A DNA stretch of 21,624 bases from positions 1 to 21,624 of the forward strand of contig CAKRTQ010000021.1 in the NCBI GenBank assembly GCA_934402395.1, read 5' to 3'. The notes under the pieces were generated by a model that was given only the letters and a program-made list of their open reading frames with translations, was not told the DNA's origin and searched no databases. Source of the DNA: an uncultured Eubacteriales bacterium (GTDB taxonomy: Bacteria; Bacillota; Clostridia; Oscillospirales; CAG-272). Positions 14,701 to 19,459 of this stretch are shown here, piece by piece. Within the stretch, counting starts at the first letter, position 1. The number at the start of each line of letters is the position of its first letter. The translations under genes were made by a program, and so were the position numbers.

Positions 14701-16297
14701 ACTGAGCATGGCCCTCAAGTGTGAGGTTGTAGTTTGTCTGTTTATAAAATTCGGAGCCGTCTTCGGTGTTGCCGGTAAGGGTACGGTATTGGTTGCCGTT
14801 TATGCCGTATCCGCGGTTTCCTATCGGGTCAAAACGATGCCATGGAATAGCAATACCCATCCAGCCCTTGTGATATATTTTGTCATAAACAAATCCGGTG
14901 TTGGCTATGTAACCGTTATTGTAGTTATAATCGGCATTGTTATATGCGGAGTTGAAGCAATAGTATGTATGACCGTCAGCTGCCGTGCGCTTCATCAGTC
15001 GCAGAGTATTGTAATTGCCGATAGTCTGACCGTAGCCCTTGCTGTCGGAAAATATATTGTGAAGCAGGAAGTACGCCGCTTCGTAATATGTTGTGCATTT
15101 TTTTACATCGTCAAGTGCGCCGGAGTTGTATTTGCTTTGCGCGGCTGCATAAGTGCCTGTGCCGCCGGTAATACTTCCGCGCAGCACTGTGGCAATATCT
15201 TTTTTAGTACCGTTGTCGTCATACACTTTTGCGCCCATGACGTAGTTGAAGTTGTAATTGGAACCGGATTTTTCTTTAACGGTAAGCGTTTTTTCCAAAA
15301 GCCATGCAAGATAATCAACTGTGGCTTTGTTGTATATCATCTGCTTGTCGGCGCCGAGATCTGTCTGTACAAGTCCTACACGCGTATAGCCGGCAAGTAC
15401 GGTTTCTTTGGCTCCGTTTGCAAGTGTTATCGATTTACCGTTGGGGGTGTTGTTGGCGTTTACGCCTATAAATGTGTTCGGACCAAAATACGTTGCCATA
15501 TGAGCGCGAATACGGTCCGGAACAGTGTCGCCCACTATGTTGCTACCGTAATATTCATGCGTTGCACCATTGCCCATGAGGAAACCGAACTGCATGTTAT
15601 TTCCGCCGGTGTAGTTTTTACCGTTGTTGCCTGCGGCTTCTTTGGCATAATTATCCGCGTCGGTTTTATTGGAGAAAAAGGCAATATATGCAATGTCGAA
15701 GTGTTTCCCGCTTGCCAGAGAGGGATAAAGGGAGACATACTGAACAGTTTGTGTACCGCTGCCCAGATCGACCACAACATTTTTGAAGCTTGAACTGTTG
15801 TAGCCGCCTTGTCCGAAATTTACATAGTTGTCGCCACCGCTCCAACGATGAGCGATTTTACCGGCATTATTTGTGCCGGAGTTAAAGTCCCCGTCAGTCT
15901 TATAGCTCAGGACGCAATAGCGGATGTCAGTTCTTTTTTTGTTATAGCTGCTAAGATAATATGTGATATATCCACTTGTACCCTTGGACGTATATTGCAC
16001 ATATCCGGTTTTAGTAGCGCTGCTGTAAGATCCGCCTGCGGCAGTGGTTATTTTCAGCGCAGGCTGCACCACGGTCGCACCCACATTTTGCGGTCCGGAG
16101 TTGTCTTCATCGTTGTATTCAAACAACATTCCGTCTGCGGCATAGTCGCGTATTGTTATAGGCAGTGAAACATACTCGTCGCCCGCAGCTTCCGTATTGG
16201 CTGCAACGACTGTAATGCCTATCGCAGGCAACGTTGCAAGCACCGTCACAAGTGCCAGAAACGCGGCTGTGATTCTTTTTGAAAAAGATCTTCTCAT
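11702..16297 (-). CDS. Giant secreted fibro-slime/PA14-like protein (1531 aa)
   Basis: Residues 1-33 are a signal peptide (AAFLALVTVLATLPAIGI, cut near VAA). A fibro-slime/PA14-like domain ends near 617. It opens around 43 (SLPITIRDYAADGMLFEYND), and its core at 525-615 has FTFTGDDDVYLFINGKMVMD, GGGH and FYYMERHGTAANFGIETN, all typical of that family, which binds carbohydrate or calcium. Residues about 620-770 look like a backbone repeat domain. A low-complexity Ser/Asn/Asp linker and a jelly-roll-like module follow. The last about 95 residues match in layout the C-terminal domain of the GH20 enzyme. The ATG overlaps the PqqD stop (ATGA) behind AAGGAG. It probably forms a surface or matrix protein. 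No LPxTG or SLH domain was seen, so anchoring is unknown. Confidence 0.85.
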   Translation of the reverse strand: MRRSFSKRITAAFLALVTVLATLPAIGITVVAANTEAAGDEYVSLPITIRDYAADGMLFEYNDEDNSGPQNVGATVVQPALKITTAAGGSYSSATKTGYVQYTSKGTSGYITYYLSSYNKKRTDIRYCVLSYKTDGDFNSGTNNAGKIAHRWSGGDNYVNFGQGGYNSSSFKNVVVDLGSGTQTVQYVSLYPSLASGKHFDIAYIAFFSNKTDADNYAKEAAGNNGKNYTGGNNMQFGFLMGNGATHEYYGSNIVGDTVPDRIRAHMATYFGPNTFIGVNANNTPNGKSITLANGAKETVLAGYTRVGLVQTDLGADKQMIYNKATVDYLAWLLEKTLTVKEKSGSNYNFNYVMGAKVYDDNGTKKDIATVLRGSITGGTGTYAAAQSKYNSGALDDVKKCTTYYEAAYFLLHNIFSDSKGYGQTIGNYNTLRLMKRTAADGHTYYCFNSAYNNADYNYNNGYIANTGFVYDKIYHKGWMGIAIPWHRFDPIGNRGYGINGNQYRTLTGNTEDGSEFYKQTNYNLTLEGHAQFIFYEDDNLYFTFTGDDDVYLFINGKMVMDLGGGHSISKVTINLNDVKTLCGLKDGEAYDFDFYYMERHGTAANFGIETNIRVVDPAMKTEKKAYQSNVEVGNYGFVDPNRAIDYRFSLRNSGEAKIEELTFNDPTLGINLTKDKISLNSETKITDLSATVTAADGTVLKMYATGNLTEAELKALLTDGLEIGETLTIHGFKYKIPDASWKNDQFPNTVYTTASSKGENASHRTLTGIASCTVQKAKYTYPAMHYYEWSGKGVTAAASELIETIKNVIGSDPGSSIALCSPSGKTGASAEINEYAVLAADGITYTGVKTGADTYYYKVGDYGPVAVTVYSYDVADNVYVLDYSLPVELNGADFGLLKNDTLTLDVNPHATTSSALGIVDGSKVENYGTFTYDAPSLKYTMNAFMNGKDSVKVRVQVLEDGASGVTTRTGVVMEETVNVVPANVVYYEDDFPGITYISEGENNWAHYRTNDSDGNEQSADQDSPYGSDPNYRNDKDTSYSIYEVVTENLTRLQRTVIDRLKALFNVGGDSNGNDSSSSDIAGDSSNGTVSQLVVKKTGDVMSFEFRGTGFEIVSRTTADEYAVVSVKVEAKNADGSYTVVKQFPVITECKGGDLYQVPIIAVKGMDAGIYRVTLKAAGGTDTKTRVLYIDGIRIYNPLEGFDDLIYGSYNPSEAGAKFYEIKNLIGDGMALYGDISGADGNTKLITGSTLIENTDGDTVLTATESIDEYLKLGPNNELYLDGTSTYSALMLAFRLIPTGGDVSARTVQIGVHRKANYMWGAGDQVDLVYGGSADDIIDGRNTIAITSGTEQYSEIDISKLTPAADGSYLLLVGTTDMEHSYNALVLTNLKINGYELVSVPAISTENSAELLANPAVVELLALTDYYRDPYDPNLSIKSASLKITKLLFTKTATLTVRADSPATRVVVTDSEGNEVECRQFAVKFPGLPTTIQATWQVRGSRGKKLTYTVRVYNAEGLASVNTQEVSATIR

Positions 16298-16617
16298 CGT
16301 GTTTTCTCCTTTTTTTCTTCAATATATTTGTATTTAATAAGCTCGCCGATAAACTCATCAACATCGCGCGCGGCTTCATCAGCCGTTACGTCGTATTCGT
16401 CGATAAGCGCCTGACAAAGCTCGTGCTTCGTTGTTGGAACGCTCAGTTTGTCCCACAAAAACCTGCCGGTGCCGTTGAGCACAGCCATCTGTCTCGCAGC
16501 CATTTCTGCTCCGCCGACCGGAACTACCAGACTTTCGCCGCACACATCACGCACGTACCAGCCGGAACGTACATAATATGCCGTCCCCGCGCGTGCGTCA
16601 TCGTTGTTATAAAACAT
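16294..16617 (-). CDS. PqqD-like peptide-binding protein (RRE)
   Basis: A 107-residue protein. Residues about 17-100 fit the PqqD fold: a beta hairpin (YYVRSGWYVRDVCGESLVVP), the turn with VLNGTGRFLWDKL, and a helical end with LCQALIDEYDVT and VDEFIGELIKYKYIEE. PqqD proteins are RiPP recognition elements that bind the leader peptide and present it to the radical SAM enzyme. Here both partners are in the same operon. It is the first gene, 74 bases left of the inverted repeat, with AGGGGG before the ATG. Its stop overlaps the next start. There is no sign of PQQ synthesis (no PqqA, B, C), so the name refers to fold only. Confidence 0.85.
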   Translation of the reverse strand: MFYNNDDARAGTAYYVRSGWYVRDVCGESLVVPVGGAEMAARQMAVLNGTGRFLWDKLSVPTTKHELCQALIDEYDVTADEAARDVDEFIGELIKYKYIEEKKEKTR

Positions 16618-16690
16618 ATGATCCCCCTGTTGCTGTTCGCATAGATGTATACCTGAAAAAGACGTAAATTATAATTTGCCTGTCATGCCC

Positions 16691-16718
16691 TTTTCGCAGA
16701 GCATATCCATATGCGAAA
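16691..16718 (+). repeat. Left inverted repeat of the predicted invertible segment
   Basis: 28 bp, exact reverse complement of 18157-18184. Within it, TTTCGCAGAG and ATATGCGAAA form arms (TTTCGCA shared) around a 7-bp centre CATATCC. That is the usual design of a tyrosine-recombinase core site: two binding arms and a 6-8 bp crossover. Confidence 0.85.
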
Positions 16719-16746
16719 GAAAATTAAATGAAGATATACACAGCTT

Positions 16747-16775
16747 ATTATATTACAAATCATGTTTTTCGGCAA
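16747..16775 (-). promoter_or_regulatory. Sigma-A promoter pointing into the operon from inside the invertible segment
   Basis: On the minus strand TTGCCG (16770-16775), a 17-bp spacer and a perfect TATAAT (16747-16752). Transcription would begin near 16740, cross the left inverted repeat and reach the PqqD ATG at 16617 after about 120 bases. It is the best promoter upstream of the operon. A second TATAAT at 16668-16673 lacks a -35 box. Confidence 0.75.
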
Positions 16776-16808
16776 TATTATCGTCGAGATTTATTTGAAA
16801 ATTTACAC

Positions 16809-16837
16809 TTGATTCACACTTGCTGCTGTGTTTTACT
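16809..16837 (+). promoter_or_regulatory. Possible recombinase promoter
   Basis: TTGATT (16809-16814), 17 bp, TTTACT (16832-16837), about 80 bases before the recombinase ATG. The -10 box is poor, so a low level of expression or a different start is possible. Confidence 0.3.
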
Positions 16838-16864
16838 TTTCTGAATGCACACAAGAACTGTGTG

Positions 16865-16884
16865 TTTGACTCTCGGCAGTCAAA
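16865..16884 (+). repeat. Dyad and left copy of 14-bp direct repeat next to the recombinase
   Basis: TTTGACT and AGTCAAA form a perfect 7-bp dyad around CTCGGC. The last 14 bases, TCTCGGCAGTCAAA (16871-16884), recur in the same orientation at 18073-18086, right after the recombinase gene. The dyad lies 33 bases before the ATG, where it could be an operator or accessory recombinase site. Confidence 0.7.
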
Positions 16885-16917
16885 GGCGCAGTCACGTGCC
16901 AAAAAGGAGAAAGTCTG

Positions 16918-18066
16918 ATGGCTAAAGGTGAAAACATTTTCAAGAGAAAAGACGGGCGGTGGGAAGCCCGTTATGTCAGGGGACGCAAGGAGGACGGAAG
17001 TCTGCAGTATGGCTTTTGCTATGCCTCAACCTACCGCGAGGTCAAGAAAAAGGCAGCGGCTGCGCGCATTGCCGTTGCGGCGGGTGCGCCGCCGGCAGTC
17101 ACGCGGACGCGCACTTTTTCGTTCTATTGTGACGAATGGCTTACCGCATCGCGCGGGCGATTGCGTGATTCGACATATGCAAAATATTTGTCTGTTATTG
17201 AAAGTCACATAAAACCGGCGTTGGGATGCTGCCGGCTGCAAAATTTTTCGATAGCTATGATAAACGGATTTACTGCCGAACTGCGTGCGCGCCGACTGTC
17301 GCCCAAAACCGTGCGCGACATTCTTTCGGTGTTGCGTTCGGTGATAAAATATGCCAGGCAGACTGTTCCGGGCGCGCCGCCGTCTTCGTTGGTGTCTGTG
17401 CAGCCGGTTCCGCGCCGCGAAGCGCGTGTGCTTACCCGCGATGAACAGGAAGAGCTTGTGAACTATCTGCTTGCCGAGCCCGATCCGTGCAAAATCGGCG
17501 TACTGATCGCGCTGCTCACCGGCTTACGCATAGGAGAGCTGTGTGCGCTGCGGTGGAAAAATATTTCGCTTGATGCAGGCACGGTGACCGTAAGTGCAAC
17601 AATGCAGCGGCTCAAAAACCTGCACGGCGGTGACAGGCGGACCGAGCTTGCCACCGGAAGCCCCAAAAGTGAATGCTCGCAGCGTGTGATCCCGCTCACT
17701 GCGGCAGCGGCAGCGGTCTGCCGCAGTATTTATCGTGATGACACAGAGGCGTATCTGCTCTCCGGCACTCGCCGCTGCGTGGAGCCGCGCACTCTCCAGT
17801 ACAGATTCAAAAAATATACTGCCGACTGCGGTCTTGATGGCGTACATTTTCACACGCTGCGGCACACGTTTGCCACTCGCTGTGTTGAAGCCGGTATGGA
17901 AATAAAAACGCTCAGTGAAATTCTCGGTCATTCATCGACCGTAATAACGCTTGATAAATATGTGCATTCCTCACTTGACGCAAAACGCCGCAGCCTTGGT
18001 ATGCTTGACGGCATTGTTGACCCCGATGGCAAAATTGCAGCAGTGGGAGCTAAGAACGGCGTGTAA
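16918..18066 (+). CDS. Tyrosine recombinase (integrase family), probable DNA invertase
   Basis: A 382-residue protein. An N-terminal AP2-like DNA-binding domain (KGENIFKRKDGRWEARY, KYGFCY-like) is followed by a SAM-like core-binding domain (about 65-160) and the catalytic domain. The active-site residues are visible: R204 in TGLRIGELCAL, K250, H312 and R315 in HTLRHTFAT, H338 in LGHSS, and nucleophile Y348 in DKYVHSS. All are intact, so the enzyme should be active. Related proteins act as Tn916-type integrases or as invertases at promoter switches in clostridia. Here the gene stands alone with no excisionase, relaxase or tRNA target, and lies between perfect inverted repeats. This favours inversion over integration. 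AAAAAGGAGA supports the ATG chosen. Confidence 0.92.
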   Translation: MAKGENIFKRKDGRWEARYVRGRKEDGSLQYGFCYASTYREVKKKAAAARIAVAAGAPPAVTRTRTFSFYCDEWLTASRGRLRDSTYAKYLSVIESHIKPALGCCRLQNFSIAMINGFTAELRARRLSPKTVRDILSVLRSVIKYARQTVPGAPPSSLVSVQPVPRREARVLTRDEQEELVNYLLAEPDPCKIGVLIALLTGLRIGELCALRWKNISLDAGTVTVSATMQRLKNLHGGDRRTELATGSPKSECSQRVIPLTAAAAAVCRSIYRDDTEAYLLSGTRRCVEPRTLQYRFKKYTADCGLDGVHFHTLRHTFATRCVEAGMEIKTLSEILGHSSTVITLDKYVHSSLDAKRRSLGMLDGIVDPDGKIAAVGAKNGV

Positions 18067-18072
18067 CTGATG

Positions 18073-18086
18073 TCTCGGCAGTCAAA
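18073..18086 (+). repeat. Right copy of the 14-bp direct repeat
   Basis: TCTCGGCAGTCAAA, identical to 16871-16884, 6 bases after the recombinase stop. The left arm of the dyad is not kept here. The pair would permit excision of the gene if used as core sites. Confidence 0.75.
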
Positions 18087-18156
18087 AAGTGTGTATGAGA
18101 TATCAAAAAGATGAAAAAAAGCCTTATGGGAACATTCTGGAGATATTTTATATATA

Positions 18157-18184
18157 TTTCGCATATGGATATGCTCTGCGAAAA
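18157..18184 (-). repeat. Right inverted repeat of the predicted invertible segment
   Basis: Exact 28-bp reverse complement of 16691-16718. Sequence outside the two copies shows only faint similarity. Confidence 0.85.
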
Positions 18185-18332
18185 AATGCCGAATTATACA
18201 GCATATCACTGAATCTATCCGACTCAAAGGTTCCGCAAGCTTCAGCCGGACGGTCGGCGGTACAGGCAGTAACGGAGGCCGCGTTTTTTGATTTGTTAAT
18301 GTAGCTGATAGCGAACCTTATTTCAGACATAA

Positions 18333-18370
18333 AAAGTGGTTAGTATTACATTCATAACGCTAACCGCTTT
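18333..18370. repeat. Hairpin inside the first copy of a duplicated module
   Basis: AAAGTGGTTAG pairs with CTAACCGCTTT (one G-T pair) around a 16-base loop. Compared with the second copy of the module (around 18690-18720), this hairpin of about 45 bases is extra, as if it had been inserted. Confidence 0.45.
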
Positions 18371-18458
18371 GGGGCAGACGCAAGTATTTAACAGATAGAA
18401 ATACGAAAAATGGGCAGAAAATGCGGTTTTCGCTATGCGAAAACCGCATTTTCTGCCC
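18371..18458 (-). terminator. Duplicated module, copy A, with perfect 22-bp hairpin
   Basis: 18412-18433 (GGGCAGAAAATGCGG...) is fully complementary to 18437-18458 with a 3-base loop. On the minus strand the stem is followed by ATTTTTCGTATTT, so it can terminate leftward transcription. The flank GGCAGACGCAAGTATTTAAC is repeated with changes at 18719-18738 (copy B). Confidence 0.65.
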
Positions 18459-18473
18459 TTAAAAACAACGCTT

Positions 18474-18705
18474 TCAGAGTGTTTTCTTTCCGCAAAACGG
18501 CCGGTACGCGGCGATCAGCGCCCTCATTCGCTCGTTATCCTTCAGTTGCTGATAGGAATCGCTTTCAAAAAGGTGGCCGAGTTCCTCGCTGATCTTGTTC
18601 CGGTCGGTCATAGAGCTTGTGTTGTGTTTATCATAGACATTGCCTCTGACAAGAAACGACGTAGCGGCAGTCGCAATCTTCTTTTTTATAAATGTAACCG
18701 ATGAC
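18474..18705 (-). pseudogene. Possible small gene or gene remnant without a normal start codon
   Basis: A minus-strand frame encodes VTFIKKKIATAATSF, then MTDRNKISEELGHLFESDSY and MRALIAAYRPFCGKKTL before a stop at 18474. The composition looks like a real protein. AAAGGAGG (about 18708-18716) is a strong ribosome binding site, but no ATG, GTG or TTG follows at the right distance (only ATC, ATT). An internal ATG (MTDRN) has no ribosome binding site. It may be a decayed gene. Copy A of the module has a shorter, diverged relative of the first part. Family not recognised. Confidence 0.35.
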
Positions 18706-18716
18706 GAACCTCCTTT

Positions 18717-18812
18717 CAGGCAGACACAAATATTTAACAAATAAAAATACGAAAAAAGGGCAGAAGGTGCTGCAAAAAGCTTTCGCTACGCGAAAGGCCG
18801 CACTTTCTGCCC
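18717..18812 (-). repeat. Duplicated module, copy B, with branched hairpin
   Basis: GGGCAGAAGGTGC (18758-18770) pairs with GCACTTTCTGCCC (18800-18812), and an inner CTTTCGC/GCGAAAG stem is stacked inside. The flanking bases are like those of copy A about 345 bp to the left. On the minus strand TTTTTTCG follows the stem. A further small hairpin, GCTTTCGCC/GGCGAAAGC, is at 18830-18850. Confidence 0.6.
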
Positions 18813-18955
18813 TTAAAAATGGGGACTGCGCTTTCGCCGCAGGCGAAAGCTGTTCGACATCCTGCGGGGAGCCGTTTTTTTGAAATGATATCTTTTTTTC
18901 TGCACTCTGTATCCGCAAACCTCATGGTTGCGAAAAAGCGAGCAAACGCGAGAAA

Positions 18956-18985
18956 AACCCCCGAAATCTCACGATTTCGGGGGTT
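18956..18985 (-). terminator. Rho-independent terminator-like hairpin
   Basis: AACCCCCGAAATC and its exact complement flank a TCAC loop, a 13-bp stem. On the minus strand it is followed by TTTCTCGCG, giving a T-tract of five with the end of the stem. No intact gene ends here. Confidence 0.5.
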
Positions 18986-19018
18986 CGAAGCCATGATATC
19001 TTTTTTGGCTTCACTATA

Positions 19019-19047
19019 TGGTTGCGGAGGTGGGACTTGTAACCACC
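19019..19047 (-). other. tRNA 3'-end-like relic 1
   Basis: On the minus strand this reads GGTGGTTACAAGTCCCACC then TCCGCAACCA: a T-arm-like stem-loop, an acceptor-like segment and a terminal CCA. No anticodon or D arm is found upstream, so it is not a working tRNA. Confidence 0.45.
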
Positions 19048-19150
19048 GGATCGCGCGAAAATGTGAGTGAGAGTGTTTGTTTGGTGCAGCGCGATCCTGT
19101 CCGACCCGCACGGCGGCTCGGAGGTGGTCCGGCGTTCGGATTTCGTAAGC

Positions 19151-19190
19151 AAAAAAAGAACAGCATCCATGCGGATGCTGTTCTTTTTTT
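19151..19190. terminator. Strong bidirectional terminator
   Basis: An 18-bp perfect stem (AAAAAAAGAACAGCATCC with its complement) and a 4-base loop. A and T tracts at the two ends make it work on both strands. On the minus strand it follows directly after the CCA of relic 2, as terminators do after tRNA genes. Confidence 0.8.
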
Positions 19191-19218
19191 GGTTGCGAAG
19201 GTGGGACCCCGACCACAC
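19190..19218 (-). other. tRNA 3'-end-like relic 2
   Basis: On the minus strand GTGTGGTCGGGGTCCCACC then TTCGCAACCA. It resembles relic 1 in the last 20 bases. Again only the 3' end is present. Confidence 0.45.
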
Positions 19219-19430
19219 GGTCTTGCATTTTCTCTGCGGAGAAAATGCTGCGGTCGGTTCGGCGGCTCTGACACGCCCCCGGCGTGTCATTCACTACCGC
19301 CTCACCCTCCGAGTTATTCGCCCTTCGGGCTCATAACCCGTCGCCCGTGTGATTCAGATCGCACCGTATTCAAAAAAAGAACACCGTCCGAAGGCAGCTC
19401 CCGATAAGAAAACATCGTGAGGAAAGAGAG
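19219..19430. other. Repeat-rich intergenic stretch at the element boundary
   Basis: Small perfect hairpins lie at 19225-19248 (GCATTTTCTC/GAGAAAATGC) and about 19270-19288 (GACACGCC/GGCGTGTC). No gene is supported. The open frames across it are repeat translations. The terminus of the integrative element to the right is expected in or near this stretch, but I cannot fix it. Confidence 0.45.
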
Positions 19431-19456
19431 AACGGTATAGCTTCGGCTGTACCGTT
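19431..19456 (-). terminator. Terminator of the serine recombinase gene
   Basis: On the minus strand AACGGTACAGC and GCTATACCGTT (10 of 11 pairs plus one wobble) close a CGAA loop. It lies 3 bases after the stop and is followed by TCTCTCTTTCC. Confidence 0.65.
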
Positions 19457-19459
19457 TTC

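Larger units (their letters stand above)
16691..18184. mobile_element. Predicted invertible DNA segment (recombinase-bearing promoter switch)
   Basis: About 1.5 kb bounded by perfect 28-bp inverted repeats and filled by one tyrosine recombinase gene and its flanks. A strong outward-pointing promoter lies just inside the left end and faces the operon at 16617. Recombination between inverted copies would flip the segment, as in Hin-type or clostridial RecV-type switches. No gene on the plus strand to the right would be driven in the flipped state. Confidence 0.7.

Noticed and set aside
13136..15793. Long plus-strand frames (263 and 432 codons) opposite the 1531-aa gene
   Set aside because: They lie antisense to a gene with signal peptide and fibro-slime motifs, lack ribosome sites and have a Val/Cys-rich shadow composition.
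6361..16617. PQQ cofactor biosynthesis cluster
   Set aside because: Only the PqqD fold and a PqqE-like radical SAM enzyme are present. No PqqA-like peptide with the Glu/Tyr pair, no PqqB or PqqC.
16668..16673. A second TATAAT between the left inverted repeat and the PqqD start, as a fixed promoter
   Set aside because: No -35 element at 16-18 bp (CGAAAA falls there), so I consider it too weak, although residual expression in the flipped state cannot be excluded.
16918..18066. The tyrosine recombinase as integrase of a prophage or conjugative element
   Set aside because: No excisionase, replication, relaxase or structural genes next to it and no tRNA target; the inverted repeats fit a switch better.
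18734..19294. Minus-strand frame of 186 codons (MNDTPGACQS...)
   Set aside because: It runs through hairpins, the T-tract terminator and the tRNA-like relics. Similar translations (RTPDHLR, VPPPQP) are known by-products of tRNA-adjacent repeats.
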